DNA of 55,608 nt. Source: Acetatifactor sp. (GTDB taxonomy: Bacteria > Bacillota > Clostridia > Lachnospirales > Lachnospiraceae). The position numbers and the translations under genes are program-made. Shown piece after piece: positions 10,937 through 19,911 of this stretch. Under the pieces are notes generated by a model, which saw nothing but the letters and a program-made list of their open reading frames with translations, was not told where the DNA came from and did no database searches. The stretch lies in contig JAILHH010000027.1 in NCBI GenBank assembly GCA_024695935.1, forward strand, positions 1 through 55,608, in the 5' to 3' direction. Within the stretch, counting starts at the first letter, position 1. Every line of letters starts with the position of its first letter.

Positions 10937-11458
10937 TTAGAGTTTTCTGACCTCTGCAAAACTGATCTCTACAGGTGTCTCTCTTCCGAAGAGTTCTACG
11001 TTTATAGTAGCTGTCTGCTTGTTGAAATCCAGTTTCTGAACAACACCGACGGTGTCCTTCCAGACTCCGGCAACTACTGCTATGCTGTCTCCCTCTGCGA
11101 AATCGATGGAAACATTCTCTGTCTTGATGCCTAGGGGCTTCATCTCAGCTTCTGTAAGAGGAACAGGCTTACTTCCGGGTCCTACGAATCCGGTAACACC
11201 ACGGGTATTTCTAACAACATACCAGGTGTCGTCATTCATTTCCATATTGAGGAGTACGTATCCGGGGAACATTTTCCTGGAGACTGTTTTTCTGGCTCCG
11301 TTCTTGTCAAGCTCAACCTCATCCATCATAGGTACACGTACCTCTAAGATCTGTTCAGCAAGACCCTGATTGTTCTCGATAGTCTTCTCAATATTGGCTT
11401 TGACTTTGTTTTCATATCCGGAATAGGTATGAACTACATACCACTTTGCCTCTGCCAT
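10937..11458 (-). CDS. nusG: Transcription termination/antitermination protein NusG
   Basis: Universal elongation factor that binds RNA polymerase and links it to Rho or the ribosome. The 173-residue protein has an NGN domain beginning AKWYVVHTYSGYENKV (about 1-115, with RNTRGVTGFVG) and a C-terminal KOW domain (about 120-173, with DSIAVVAGVWKDTVGVVQ). GAGGAG precedes the ATG. It lies 15 bp after secE, the classic secE-nusG pair. Confidence 0.98.
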   Translation of the reverse strand: MAEAKWYVVHTYSGYENKVKANIEKTIENNQGLAEQILEVRVPMMDEVELDKNGARKTVSRKMFPGYVLLNMEMNDDTWYVVRNTRGVTGFVGPGSKPVPLTEAEMKPLGIKTENVSIDFAEGDSIAVVAGVWKDTVGVVQKLDFNKQTATINVELFGRETPVEISFAEVRKL

Positions 11459-11473
11459 ATATTTCTCCTCACT

Positions 11474-11671
11474 TTATAAAGATGTTAAGAAATTAACTCC
11501 GACCTGAGCAACATAATCAATGATGGCAATGATGATTCCCATTACAACAGAGATGCATACTACTGCAACTGACTGTTTGAATGTTGACTCTTTGTCGGGC
11601 CAGACGATTTTCTTAAACTCCTGTTTAACGCCTTTAAAGAAGCCGGGGCGCTTTTCTGTGGATTCTCCCAT
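11474..11671 (-). CDS. secE: Preprotein translocase subunit SecE
   Basis: Essential small subunit of the SecYEG membrane channel. The 65-residue form has a cytoplasmic amphipathic helix with EFKKIVWPDKES, the SecE signature, and one membrane segment (VVCISVVMGIIIAIIDYVA). The start is set at the ATG at 11671, which has GGAGG 8 nt upstream; the open frame extends five codons further. It lies between rpmG and nusG. Confidence 0.96.
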   Translation of the reverse strand: MGESTEKRPGFFKGVKQEFKKIVWPDKESTFKQSVAVVCISVVMGIIIAIIDYVAQVGVNFLTSL

Positions 11672-11700
11672 TTGTTTTTCCTCCAATACTACGTGGAAAC

Positions 11701-11850
11701 TTATTTTGTCTCTTTGTGTAAAGTATGAGTCTTGCAGAATCTACAATATTTCTTTGTTTCCATTCTATCAGGATGAGTCTTCTTATCCTTGGTAGTATTG
11801 TAGTTACGCTGTTTGCACTCTGTACAAGCTAATGTAATCTTTGTACGCAT
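11701..11850 (-). CDS. rpmG: 50S ribosomal protein L33
   Basis: This 49-residue protein reads [20 protein letters not shown] and ends THTLHKETK. Two CxxC pairs (CTEC, CRFC) mark the zinc-binding form of L33. AGGT before the ATG is a weak ribosome-binding site. It is the first gene after the strong promoter at 11940-11968 and lies just before secE, as in many Firmicutes. I found it by reading the gap, as it is shorter than 60 residues. Confidence 0.95.
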   Translation of the reverse strand: MRTKITLACTECKQRNYNTTKDKKTHPDRMETKKYCRFCKTHTLHKETK

Positions 11851-11939
11851 TGTTCTACCTCCAAAAATTCATGAAACTGTATTGATATTCCTTAATTTTG
11901 CGCATAAAAAAAAGACCTAAAATCTTATCTCGCCGTACT

Positions 11940-11968
11940 AATATATCACAGGCTTTCGGTCCAGTCAA
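11940..11968 (-). promoter_or_regulatory. Sigma-A promoter of rpmG-secE-nusG-rplKA
   Basis: TTGACT (11963-11968) and TATATT (11940-11945) on the minus strand are separated by 17 nt. This is the strongest promoter-like match in the block. The neighbouring plus strand from about 11970 to 12180 is very AT-rich and holds no convincing gene. Confidence 0.8.
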
Positions 11969-12187
11969 CTAAATTTTTTTGCGGGTTGTTTCATATATTT
12001 TCTATCATTTTTCTATCTTTTATGCAAGAATTTTTAAAAAAATTTTTTTATGTGGTAAATTTTTATATCGTAACTATCACTATATTTTGTTGCAGATTTA
12101 TTCGAAAGAATAATTTTGTACAATATTTATTAATTTTTTTGCTTTCAAAACGTTGGTTCAAAAGTACCACGAATTTGTCAAAAACCC

Positions 12188-12216
12188 TTGATTTTCCTTG
12201 GTTTTTGTGGTATCTT
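12188..12216 (+). promoter_or_regulatory. Probable promoter of the orphan FliD-like gene
   Basis: TTGATT (12188-12193) and TATCTT (12211-12216) are 17 nt apart. I see no sigma-28 box here, unlike the flagellin genes. The predicted RNA would start near 12224 and carry a leader of about 85 nt. Confidence 0.5.
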
Positions 12217-12230
12217 GATTATAAGAAAGT

Positions 12231-12280
12231 GGGTTACCAGCGTCGCAAAAGGATTTGCGATAAACCCCGGTGTTGTCACC
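12231..12280 (+). promoter_or_regulatory. Structured leader with CsrA-type hairpin
   Basis: A perfect 7-bp hairpin TCGCAAA-AGGA-TTTGCGA (12243-12260) presents GGA in its loop. It is enclosed by GGGTT/AACCC (12231-12235, 12263-12267) and followed by GGTG-TTGT-CACC (12269-12280). The ribosome-binding site then offers further GGA copies (CAAGGAAG, AAAGGAGG). Two GGA sites, one overlapping the Shine-Dalgarno, is the arrangement known for CsrA repression of Bacillus hag. CsrA is encoded at 27149-27367. Confidence 0.6.
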
Positions 12281-12309
12281 ATATTTCAAGGAAGAAAGGA
12301 GGCGTGACA

Positions 12310-13608
12310 ATGAGTACAGTTCTCGACAGTCTATATGCGAACTATCTGACTTTATATGAGCCGAAGTCTGTGACGAAGTATGACACTCACAAAAAGAGTG
12401 AGCTTCGCGATGTCTATGATTCCATTGTCAAAATTAACAAAGATGCCCCCTGGTACCTTCCCACGAAAAACGGTGAGGATGTTTCCTATGCTATTAATTT
12501 AAAGGAAAATGCCAGACAGCTTCATAATACTATAGCTCAGCTTGGCGGTCTCGAAGACGGTGGGCTTATGAGCAGAAAGAATGCATCATCCTCCAACACG
12601 GATCTGGTAAATGCCTCTTACATCGGCCCTCAGGATATTGCAGGTGACAATCCCGGTTTTACCATAGAAGTCAAAAGCCTGGCAACACCTCAGGAAAACA
12701 TGGGCGCATTTTTAAAGGAAGGGGCTACCGACCTCGAGCCTGATACTTATTCCTTTGACGTGTCCGTAAATGATATGAAATACGAGTTCCAGTTTGCTGT
12801 CGATGCCGGCGAGTCGAACAGGGACATACAGTCAAGGCTTGTAAAGTTATTGAATAATTCGTCCATTGGAATCAAGGCAACTCTCATTGAGTCTGAATCC
12901 GACATGAGTTCCATCAGACTTACCAGTGAGGGAACCGGAAGCAGTCCCGATAAGCCTCATATATTTGAAGTTTCGGATGATAATACTTCAAAGAGAAAAG
13001 GTGCCGTGGAATATTTTGGTCTCGACTATGTAAGTCACGAGCCCACAAATGCCGAATTTGCCATAAACGGTGAAGACAGAAGCGCTTACTCAAACCACTT
13101 TACCGTGGGCAAAATGTTTGAGATCGAACTAAAAGGTACCGGCGCCGAGGGTGAGACCGTGGAGATCGGCATCAAAAAAGATGTTGATACCTTAAAAGAT
13201 AACATGCGGGAGCTTGTTGGAAATTACAATGCTTTTATAAAGGCCGCATCGGAATTTAATGATTCCAGATACGGAAGCAAAAAGTTGGTCAACGAATTAA
13301 AGGGAATGGCCGGCGTATACAGTGACAAGATGGTTTCAAACGGCTTAAGCATCACAAACGACGGTTCCATCGACATTGATATGGATAAACTTGAAGAGTC
13401 AGCCCTCTCCTCGGATGATGTAAAGGAGACCTTCAGTTTCATGAAGGACTTTACGGCTAATCTCCTCAGGAAGTCCGATCAGGTAGCCCTTGACCCCATG
13501 AATTATGTGGACAAGACCGTGGTTGCATACAAAAATCCCGGACATAATTTTAACAGCCCTTATACGACGTCAAATTATTCCGGAATGATGTTTAACTTCT
13601 ATTGTTAA
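12310..13608 (+). CDS. Orphan FliD-like flagellar cap/hook-associated protein
   Basis: This 432-residue protein resembles the central and C-terminal parts of FliD, the filament cap. Visible matches are the FliD-type core strand pattern DTYSFDVSVNDMKYEFQF (about 148-165), the segment AEFAINGEDRSAYSNHFTV (about 258-276), and a C-terminal helix region with LVGNYNAFIKAASEF and ITNDGSIDIDMDKL. The first 110 residues are unrelated to typical FliD_N. The full frame extends to 11986, but AGGAGG lies 8 nt before the ATG at 12310. A complete fliD exists at 24443-26557, so this is a second, shorter cap-like protein. It faces the ribosomal genes and converges on glf with a 3-bp gap. Its role (alternative cap, adhesin or filament tip) is inference. 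Confidence 0.75.
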   Translation: MSTVLDSLYANYLTLYEPKSVTKYDTHKKSELRDVYDSIVKINKDAPWYLPTKNGEDVSYAINLKENARQLHNTIAQLGGLEDGGLMSRKNASSSNTDLVNASYIGPQDIAGDNPGFTIEVKSLATPQENMGAFLKEGATDLEPDTYSFDVSVNDMKYEFQFAVDAGESNRDIQSRLVKLLNNSSIGIKATLIESESDMSSIRLTSEGTGSSPDKPHIFEVSDDNTSKRKGAVEYFGLDYVSHEPTNAEFAINGEDRSAYSNHFTVGKMFEIELKGTGAEGETVEIGIKKDVDTLKDNMRELVGNYNAFIKAASEFNDSRYGSKKLVNELKGMAGVYSDKMVSNGLSITNDGSIDIDMDKLEESALSSDDVKETFSFMKDFTANLLRKSDQVALDPMNYVDKTVVAYKNPGHNFNSPYTTSNYSGMMFNFYC

Positions 13609-13611
13609 TAT

Positions 13612-14736
13612 TTAATATTGTAATTCTTTATGGGCGAGGCTTAATGCTTCGCCTATTATTTTGTCCATATCAAGATATTTGTACATGCCAAGCCTGCCGC
13701 CAAAGATCACATTCTTTTCTTTTTCGGAAAGCTCCCTGTATTTTTCATAAAGAGCATTATTCTCTTCATTATTAACAGGGTAATAGGGTTCGTCACCCTC
13801 CTGCCACTGCTTGGAATACTCCTTTGTGATGACTGTGCCCTCCGCATCATTTCCCTCCTCGTCTTTTCCGAAGGTAAAATGCTTATGCTCAATGATCCTG
13901 GTGTAGGGCACATCGGATTTTGTATAATTGACCACGGCACATCCCTGATAGTTTTGTACCTCAGGCAGATCCTCCTCTTTAAATTCAAGGGATCTGTATT
14001 CCAGGCTGCCGAATCTGTGGTCAAAATATTCGTCGATCATTCCTGTATACAGGATTTTGCCAAAGGTATCCGTAGTCTTTTTCATAAAGGATCTGAATTC
14101 TTCGTTCAGACACACCTTTGTTCCTTCAAACATTTTCTCAATGATCTTTGTGTATCCTCCCACAGGAATGCCCTGGTATCTGTCATTGAAATAATTGTTA
14201 TCATAGGTAAATCGAACGGGAAGTCTCTTTATTATAAAAGAAGGAAGGGCGTTACAGGGTCTGCCCCACTGCTTTTCGGTATAATCCTTTATAAGCTTCT
14301 CGTATACGTCTCTTCCCACAAGCTTTAATGCCTGTTCCTCCAGATTTTTTGGATTTTCGACATTCTCTTTGCTTTTCTGGGATTCTATTATCTTTTTTGC
14401 TTCTTCGGGAGTTTTGATATTCCACATTTTGCTGAATGTATTCATATTAAAAGGAAGATTGTAAATTTCATCCCCGTAAACAGCCATGGGAGAATTCACA
14501 TAATTATTGAACTCTCCGAATCCGTTTATATAATCCCAGATCTTCTTGTCGGATGTATGGAAAATATGGGCACCGTATCTGTGTACGTCTATGCCCCTGA
14601 TCTTTTCGGTGTAGATATTTCCGGCAATATGTCTCCTTTTGTCGATGCAAAGGCAGGTCTTTCCGGCTTTTTTCATTTCATTTGCAAAAACTGCTCCAAA
14701 GAGCCCCGCTCCCACTATCAGATAATCGTAATGCAT
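13612..14736 (-). CDS. glf: UDP-galactopyranose mutase
   Basis: FAD enzyme that interconverts UDP-galactopyranose and UDP-galactofuranose, the donor of galactofuranose for surface glycans. The 374-residue protein has the N-terminal dinucleotide-binding loop YLIVGAGLFGAVFA (about 4-17), the RRHIAGNIYTE segment, RYGAHIFHTS, the QWGRP motif in the middle, and the C-terminal FAD-contacting GGRLGMYKYLDMDK. GGGGAGG lies 5 nt before the ATG at 14736; a longer frame reaches 14787. It lies upstream of the flagellar glycosylation genes but separated by regulatory genes, so the glycan it serves is uncertain. Confidence 0.95.
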   Translation of the reverse strand: MHYDYLIVGAGLFGAVFANEMKKAGKTCLCIDKRRHIAGNIYTEKIRGIDVHRYGAHIFHTSDKKIWDYINGFGEFNNYVNSPMAVYGDEIYNLPFNMNTFSKMWNIKTPEEAKKIIESQKSKENVENPKNLEEQALKLVGRDVYEKLIKDYTEKQWGRPCNALPSFIIKRLPVRFTYDNNYFNDRYQGIPVGGYTKIIEKMFEGTKVCLNEEFRSFMKKTTDTFGKILYTGMIDEYFDHRFGSLEYRSLEFKEEDLPEVQNYQGCAVVNYTKSDVPYTRIIEHKHFTFGKDEEGNDAEGTVITKEYSKQWQEGDEPYYPVNNEENNALYEKYRELSEKEKNVIFGGRLGMYKYLDMDKIIGEALSLAHKELQY

Positions 14737-14803
14737 TATTTCCTCCCCACATAAATCGAGTGAAAGATTTTTTTTCAAACCTTTCACTCATATGTTGTAA
14801 ATC

Positions 14804-15151
14804 TTATTTCTTCTTTCCTTTTGCTTTGTATTTGTCAATCTGAAGCAGGTCGTCCATGATATCCAAAATCTTATCACGGCCATCCTGGTTTAGTTTAACA
14901 TAATACTGCATAACTCTGTTTTCCAAAAGTTTTGCTCCAAGTGATTCGTCTCTCTCAAGGGATGAAAAATCCACAGGGTTGAGACTGAGTTTATCGCACA
15001 TTCTGATAACGGTTCCGTATGCCATGCCTTCGATTCCACGCTCAAGGGCTGTTACCAGAGTTGAATAAGGAATACCCATTTCCATTGCAAACTGTCTAAC
15101 GCTTCGATACTGCCTGAGAATCTCTTTTTTCAAGATTTCTGCCTTTGTCAT
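14804..15151 (-). CDS. Small helix-turn-helix (XRE-like) protein
   Basis: This 115-residue protein has a helix-turn-helix near its N terminus (VRQFAMEMGIPYSTLVTALERG, residues about 18-39), like XRE/Cro-type DNA-binding domains, followed by a helical region and a lysine-rich tail (KYKAKGKKK). GGAGG precedes the ATG. It lies 67 bp upstream of glf and 74 bp after the isomerase-like gene, both on the same strand. Proteins of this kind act as local repressors or in toxin/phage contexts; no partner is obvious here, so its target is unknown. Confidence 0.7.
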   Translation of the reverse strand: MTKAEILKKEILRQYRSVRQFAMEMGIPYSTLVTALERGIEGMAYGTVIRMCDKLSLNPVDFSSLERDESLGAKLLENRVMQYYVKLNQDGRDKILDIMDDLLQIDKYKAKGKKK

Positions 15152-15225
15152 TTGTTAACCTCCTTCTTTGAGTTAATTGTGTACCAAAGAAAGTATTAAC
15201 CGCGGCGTTAAATTCAAGTCATTCC

Positions 15226-16158
15226 CTATATCAGCGAGGCAAAGTGCTTGCCGACATCTGCCAATAGTTGCAATACCGCAGGACGTACCTCCTTCGGAAA
15301 TCCTGTCAAACCTCTGAATGTTTCAAAGTTCAGATTGCCTTTATAATTAATGTCTTTAAGACCCCTCACAAAACCTTCCCAATCTGTGGAAAGGCCTGCC
15401 CAGCTTCGCTCGAAGGTATACGGAATGCTGTGCAGATCACTGACACCGTCATTGTCATGAATATGCAGGATTTTGATCCTGTCACCGAGAGCAACTATAA
15501 ACTGATAGAGATTTTTGCCGCAGATATTTGCATGACCGGTGTCAAAGCAAAAACCAAATAACTCCTCCCCTGCAATGTCATTTAACTCATCGATGAGTCT
15601 GATGGCATCATGGGGATCGGAACATATCCCTTCATTTAAATGGTAATTGTTCTCTAAAAACAGATTCTCCAGACATATCACAACTCCGGCTTTTTTTGCT
15701 GCCGGTATTAAGGATCTGAATGCTTCTCTGTTTCTTGCTATCTCTTCTTCCTTTGAATATTTATATGCCAAAGTTACGGGATGAACCACTATATATCTGC
15801 CGCCCATCCTGCCAAACATATCAATACACTTTTCCGTTATGTCTTTCATAACCGGAAAAACAGTCTCATCTCCGTCCACAAACAGAGGAAATGGGGCGTG
15901 GGACTGCTCAAAGATAAGACCTGCCGCCTTTGCCGCCAAAAACTGCGGTTCAAAGCGCTTCCAGACCTCCTCGATGTCTCCGTTAAAACTGTCTCCAAAT
16001 TCCCCTTTGAAGACATCATTTACGGGAAGATACTCATCGAAATTGAAATCTATACAGTCAAACCCGGCCTTTTTCACATTCTCGTAAATACATTTGAGAC
16101 TGTCGAAAGAAACGTTCATTGTGTCAAGACCTTGTGATTGTATACCAACTTTATTCAT
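15226..16158 (-). CDS. Sugar phosphate isomerase/epimerase family (TIM barrel)
   Basis: This 310-residue protein belongs to the AP-endonuclease-2/xylose-isomerase-like TIM-barrel superfamily. The metal-ligand positions are visible in order: VVICLEN (Glu), GFCFDTGHANIC (Asp, His), ILHIHDNDG (His, Asp) and NLNFETFRG (Glu). AGGAGA precedes the ATG. Such proteins isomerise or epimerise sugars, but the substrate cannot be told from sequence. It sits between cheY and the HTH gene. Its nearness to glycosylation genes makes a sugar-precursor role possible but unproven. Confidence 0.8.
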   Translation of the reverse strand: MNKVGIQSQGLDTMNVSFDSLKCIYENVKKAGFDCIDFNFDEYLPVNDVFKGEFGDSFNGDIEEVWKRFEPQFLAAKAAGLIFEQSHAPFPLFVDGDETVFPVMKDITEKCIDMFGRMGGRYIVVHPVTLAYKYSKEEEIARNREAFRSLIPAAKKAGVVICLENLFLENNYHLNEGICSDPHDAIRLIDELNDIAGEELFGFCFDTGHANICGKNLYQFIVALGDRIKILHIHDNDGVSDLHSIPYTFERSWAGLSTDWEGFVRGLKDINYKGNLNFETFRGLTGFPKEVRPAVLQLLADVGKHFASLI

Positions 16159-16223
16159 TTGTAAATATCTCTCCTAATTTGTTAACAAAATTATCACAAA
16201 TTCGATTTAGTACGTTAATGTGA

Positions 16224-16580
16224 CTATACATATTTTGCAATACATGCAAGAACTTTGTCCTCATTGTACGGTTTAACAACAAAATCCTTTGCTCCGGCTG
16301 CGATAGCCTCAAATACCTTCTCAGGGACACCCATGGCGGAAACCATAATAATTACGGCATTGGGATCCAGTTTCATAATCTCTTTTGTTGCTGTAATACC
16401 GTCCATGTCAGGCATTGTGATATCCATCAGCACCACATCCGGTCTGAGTCTGCTGTAGGCATCTATACATGCTCTGCCGTTTTCAGCCTCTCCGATAACA
16501 GTGTGACCGTTGCTAACCAGTAATTTTTTTAACTGCATTCTGAGGAACGCAGCATCATCGCAGGTTAATATTCTTGCCAT
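16224..16580 (-). CDS. cheY: CheY-like single-domain response regulator
   Basis: A 118-residue stand-alone receiver domain. Visible key residues are the acidic pair Asp8-Asp9, the phosphoacceptor Asp53 in VVLMDITMPDMDG, Ser at about 81 in MVSA and Lys at about 103 in FVVKP. There is no output domain, so it most likely acts in chemotaxis by binding the flagellar switch. GGAGA precedes the ATG. It is not adjacent to cheA here but lies beside late flagellar genes. The gene symbol is by family; a genome may hold several such proteins. Confidence 0.85.
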   Translation of the reverse strand: MARILTCDDAAFLRMQLKKLLVSNGHTVIGEAENGRACIDAYSRLRPDVVLMDITMPDMDGITATKEIMKLDPNAVIIMVSAMGVPEKVFEAIAAGAKDFVVKPYNEDKVLACIAKYV

Positions 16581-16734
16581 CTTTATCTCCTTTTTTACGA
16601 CCCCTTTGAAGCATTATAACATATTTTTTCTGAATATGGTAGATTTTTATATAAAATAATAGACAATTACCGTATTAACGCAGAAAAGTGTACTTATCTC
16701 ACTATATTTTGTTGGGATCAGGCTAAATAAAAAA

Positions 16735-16757
16735 GAAAGCCACTAAATGTGGCTTTC
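16735..16757 (-). terminator. Terminator of the Maf gene pair
   Basis: A 9-bp stem GAAAGCCAC/GTGGCTTTC with a 5-nt loop lies 58 bp after the Maf gene. On the minus strand TTTTTTATTT follows. It separates the glycosylation genes from cheY. Confidence 0.85.
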
Positions 16758-16815
16758 AGAAAAATCGTTACCTGCTCTTTAAGATAAAAAGGCTGGATAA
16801 ACAAAGGTCTTACGA

Positions 16816-18345
16816 TCACAGTTCCTCCGTCGTTCCCTTTATACGGACTCCGCCTATGGATCTGTTTACGAAGCGAATGTCGGGATTTTGTTTGATCAAA
16901 GCTTCAATGCCATCCCTGTAGGACATAAACACCTCATCGGTATATGTTATGCCGCCGCCTACAGATATGGCTTTGATTTTTCCCTCGGTGTTGACCGCTT
17001 TGTAATCCATGGTTCCGGTGGCATGGCTCACACCGCCCGGATAAGCCAGGTCAATGCCGTACATGAGGATCTTAGAGGGTTTAGCTTTTGTAGCTATATA
17101 CAAAGCCGAATGGCTTACCGTGCCCCCTAATGCATAGCTTGAAGTCTCTTTGTCATTAACAATAGCCAATATATCCGAATCATCACAAACATTTCCAAAA
17201 ACAATATATTTCGGTCCTTTATAATTCTTTAAAAACCTCCAGTTAGCCGTGACATTTGCTATCATAGGAACGCCACAGTCCTCTAATCCTTCGATCTGAG
17301 CATAAGTTCTCTCCTGAGGATCCGATATTACAAAATAATCCGGTTTTATGCCCTCGTTCAAAAGCTTTCTGAGAACAGTTCCTACAGCTATGACTGTCCT
17401 TTTCTCACTCATCCGTTTCACTTCTTCCATCCTCTCGTTGAGGGACGGTCCCGCTGCCACAACACATATTTCACCTGTCATAGCCGAAAGAATTTCTGAG
17501 TTCAATTCATTTTGGCAATTTTCATAGTTTCTATAGAAATTAATCTCAAAATGATTCCCAAAAGCTTTGGCCGTGTTGATTTCAACATTTATACTGTTTA
17601 TAGCATTTCTGTCCACATCATTCAGGCAGTTTATGGCTGTCTTATCCATCAAAATACCCATGCCGTCCTCTGAAGCTTTCTGCAGAAATTCAAGTATCGG
17701 ATCTTCCGTATGAACCTCTATATTCTCCTCCGGAATAAAAGACAGCAAACCATATTTATAAGCCCAGTCCACCATTTCCGCACTGTCATATACGTAAATT
17801 TTCACAGAACCATCCGAAACCAGGTTCAAAGCATATATATAATAACCCAAACCACATCCGAATACTGTATACTCGCTATATTGAGGTTTGTAGAATTTAT
17901 CCATATAAATGATGGCTTCATTTAACGGATTGGCATTCGAATGATAATATAACTTTTTCTTTTTGTTTTTTACTGTCAGGAATCCCGAAGATGTACTTTC
18001 AAGCAGAAATTCATCATCTGCATCAACATTTACTGCCCCCAAGTGCATAAAGTACCTGTCCACCAATGGCAGAAGATTGCATTCAACTATATCTCCAAAA
18101 AGTTTGACATCCTTGATCCCTGAAAGACTTCTGAGATTTATTTCAAAATCTTCCGCAATTTTACCGTCAAGTCTGCTTAATGCATTTATAAACGAACCAA
18201 AATACTTTTCTGCTTCTTTGAATTCTTTGATAAAGCTTATCTCATTCTCCAGCCTTGAATAATAGATCATTCTCTGTAAGCATGTCTTAAAAAATCCGAA
18301 TTCGTATCTTTCTCTCAGAAAATCCTCCAGCATTCTGTCTTCCAT
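16816..18345 (-). CDS. Motility-associated Maf/DUF115 protein (flagellin glycosylation), copy 1
   Basis: A 509-residue protein of the DUF115 (MptE-like) family, known as Maf proteins in Campylobacter, Helicobacter and Clostridia, where they are needed to attach nonulosonic-type sugars to flagellin. The DUF115 core begins with CVVAAGPSLNERMEEV (about 293-308), followed by VIAVGTVLRKLL and PDYFVISDPQ, and a C-terminal GIDLAYPGGVSHATG. The N-terminal half contains a nucleotide-binding-like YTVFGCGLGYYIYAL. It lies 41 bp after a paralogue of almost equal length. The sugar transferred is not identifiable; no nonulosonate synthesis genes are present in this window. Confidence 0.82.
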   Translation of the reverse strand: MEDRMLEDFLRERYEFGFFKTCLQRMIYYSRLENEISFIKEFKEAEKYFGSFINALSRLDGKIAEDFEINLRSLSGIKDVKLFGDIVECNLLPLVDRYFMHLGAVNVDADDEFLLESTSSGFLTVKNKKKKLYYHSNANPLNEAIIYMDKFYKPQYSEYTVFGCGLGYYIYALNLVSDGSVKIYVYDSAEMVDWAYKYGLLSFIPEENIEVHTEDPILEFLQKASEDGMGILMDKTAINCLNDVDRNAINSINVEINTAKAFGNHFEINFYRNYENCQNELNSEILSAMTGEICVVAAGPSLNERMEEVKRMSEKRTVIAVGTVLRKLLNEGIKPDYFVISDPQERTYAQIEGLEDCGVPMIANVTANWRFLKNYKGPKYIVFGNVCDDSDILAIVNDKETSSYALGGTVSHSALYIATKAKPSKILMYGIDLAYPGGVSHATGTMDYKAVNTEGKIKAISVGGGITYTDEVFMSYRDGIEALIKQNPDIRFVNRSIGGVRIKGTTEEL

Positions 18346-18386
18346 AATATGAACCTGTTCCTTTCCGATATGGTAGTCTTAGTCTT

Positions 18387-19907
18387 TTATTCCTCCAGAG
18401 TACCTTTGATCCTTGCTCCCGTCTTCGATCTGTTCACAAATCTGATCTCAGGATGATTTCCGATGGAATGTTCAACCGCTCTCCTATACTCATTCATCTT
18501 TATATCCGTATAAACCTTCCCGCCGCCAACAGATTCTGTCTCAAACAGTTCATCTGCATTCATTACGCTTTCAAAATCAGTTCCCGCAGAATGGCTTTTT
18601 GCATCAGGAAAGCCAAAATCAGCTCCGTAAAAATAAACACACTTTGGTCTCGCATGAATTGCGATCTCTGTGGCCAGGCTTGTTACGCTTCCATATACTT
18701 CCCACTCATTCGTTTGATGGCCTCTCATTTTCTCCATTAGGTCTGATCTGACACCGCTCAAAGTATAGATCAGTCTCTTCTCGCCCCTGCAGATTCTTCC
18801 AACCCTATAATGAGTTGTGACGGCTATGGCAAGTTTAGTATTTTCATTTTCAAATCCTTCGACCTGGGAAAGGATATTCGCCTGAGGATCCACAAAGCAT
18901 ACAAGGTCAGGCTTGATGCCCATTTTCATTAATTTCTTGTATACTGTACCCACGCAGATAACTGTCGAATTTGCTGCTCGCCTTATAAATTCATCCGGGT
19001 CATCATCAAGAGACGGTCCGCCTGCCACTACCAGTATTTCATCAGCCATCTCTGCAAAATCAGTTTCTCCAAGTTCAGGCCATCCGGCGTTCAGATTCCT
19101 GCTACAATTTATCTCATATTGAAGGCCAAAGGATTGAAGTGTACTTATGTTTCCCCATAGGCTGTAAATCTGATTTTGTATATTGTTGTTTCTGCAAGCA
19201 GAAACCGATGGTGTATGTATCAATATACCGGCAGATTTTTCCATGGCTTTTTTTACAAAACGCTCACTTGCATTTTCTGTCTCTATATGCAGAAGTTCCT
19301 GTGGAATTTCTCCCAAAAGCCCATAGTTTCTCGCGAGCTCGATCATTTCAGGATTTTCTTCATAAACCGTGATCTTCACTGACATATCAGAGATGATACA
19401 CAGAGAGTAGATCATATATCCGAGACCCGCACCATATACAATATATTCGTCAAATGCAGGATCATAGAGTTTTTCAACATACTCCCAGTCCGCCAAAAGA
19501 GGATTTTCCTGACTGTGAAAATAAATATTCTCCGGTCCGTATAAAAGGTTTAAAAATCCGCTCTTAGAAGAGACCAGCTTAATATTTTCATCCACATCCA
19601 CATCTATGGTGGCGTTGTATTCCAAAAACTTCTTTAATGGAGGCAAGAGTCTTTCCTCTATCAGATCTCCGAACTTGAGCATATCCCCCTGATTGTTAAC
19701 AACAATTCCCGCATCCGTGATCAGTCTGTTTGCCCCTTCCGGGTCTAACTTGGCATATTCATTTACAAAGTCTGAAAAAACAGCATCGTTCCCGTTAAAG
19801 AACTTTTTCACATCCTGACCGTCTATTCTGTGGCATGCATCTACAGTAAGTTCCAGATTTGTCTTAAATGCTCCGAATTTGTATATTCCCCTTAAAAAAT
19901 CTTCCAC
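18387..19907 (-). CDS. Motility-associated Maf/DUF115 protein (flagellin glycosylation), copy 2
   Basis: A 506-residue paralogue of the neighbouring Maf protein. It shares the layout: EYIVYGAGLGYMIYSL in the N-terminal half, the DUF115 entry ILVVAGGPSLDDDPDEF, VICVGTVYKKLM, PDLVCFVDPQAN and FYGADFGFPDAKSHSAG near the end. The start is a GTG at 19907 with GGAGG 7 nt upstream; the Shine-Dalgarno overlaps the stop codon of the upstream glycosyltransferase, so the two genes are probably translationally coupled. Two diverged Maf copies suggest two sugars, two target proteins, or phase-variable redundancy as in Campylobacter; no homopolymeric tract hinting at phase variation was seen. Confidence 0.82.
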   Translation of the reverse strand: MEDFLRGIYKFGAFKTNLELTVDACHRIDGQDVKKFFNGNDAVFSDFVNEYAKLDPEGANRLITDAGIVVNNQGDMLKFGDLIEERLLPPLKKFLEYNATIDVDVDENIKLVSSKSGFLNLLYGPENIYFHSQENPLLADWEYVEKLYDPAFDEYIVYGAGLGYMIYSLCIISDMSVKITVYEENPEMIELARNYGLLGEIPQELLHIETENASERFVKKAMEKSAGILIHTPSVSACRNNNIQNQIYSLWGNISTLQSFGLQYEINCSRNLNAGWPELGETDFAEMADEILVVAGGPSLDDDPDEFIRRAANSTVICVGTVYKKLMKMGIKPDLVCFVDPQANILSQVEGFENENTKLAIAVTTHYRVGRICRGEKRLIYTLSGVRSDLMEKMRGHQTNEWEVYGSVTSLATEIAIHARPKCVYFYGADFGFPDAKSHSAGTDFESVMNADELFETESVGGGKVYTDIKMNEYRRAVEHSIGNHPEIRFVNRSKTGARIKGTLEE

Positions 19908-19911
19908 AAAA

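Noticed and set aside
12231-12280. c-di-GMP riboswitch before the orphan FliD-like gene
   Set aside because: The region is too short and lacks the GEMM core motifs; a CsrA-type hairpin explains it better.
11701-12309. tRNA gene near secE/rpmG, as in some bacteria
   Set aside because: No cloverleaf or TTCGA-type T-arm was found here or elsewhere in the window.
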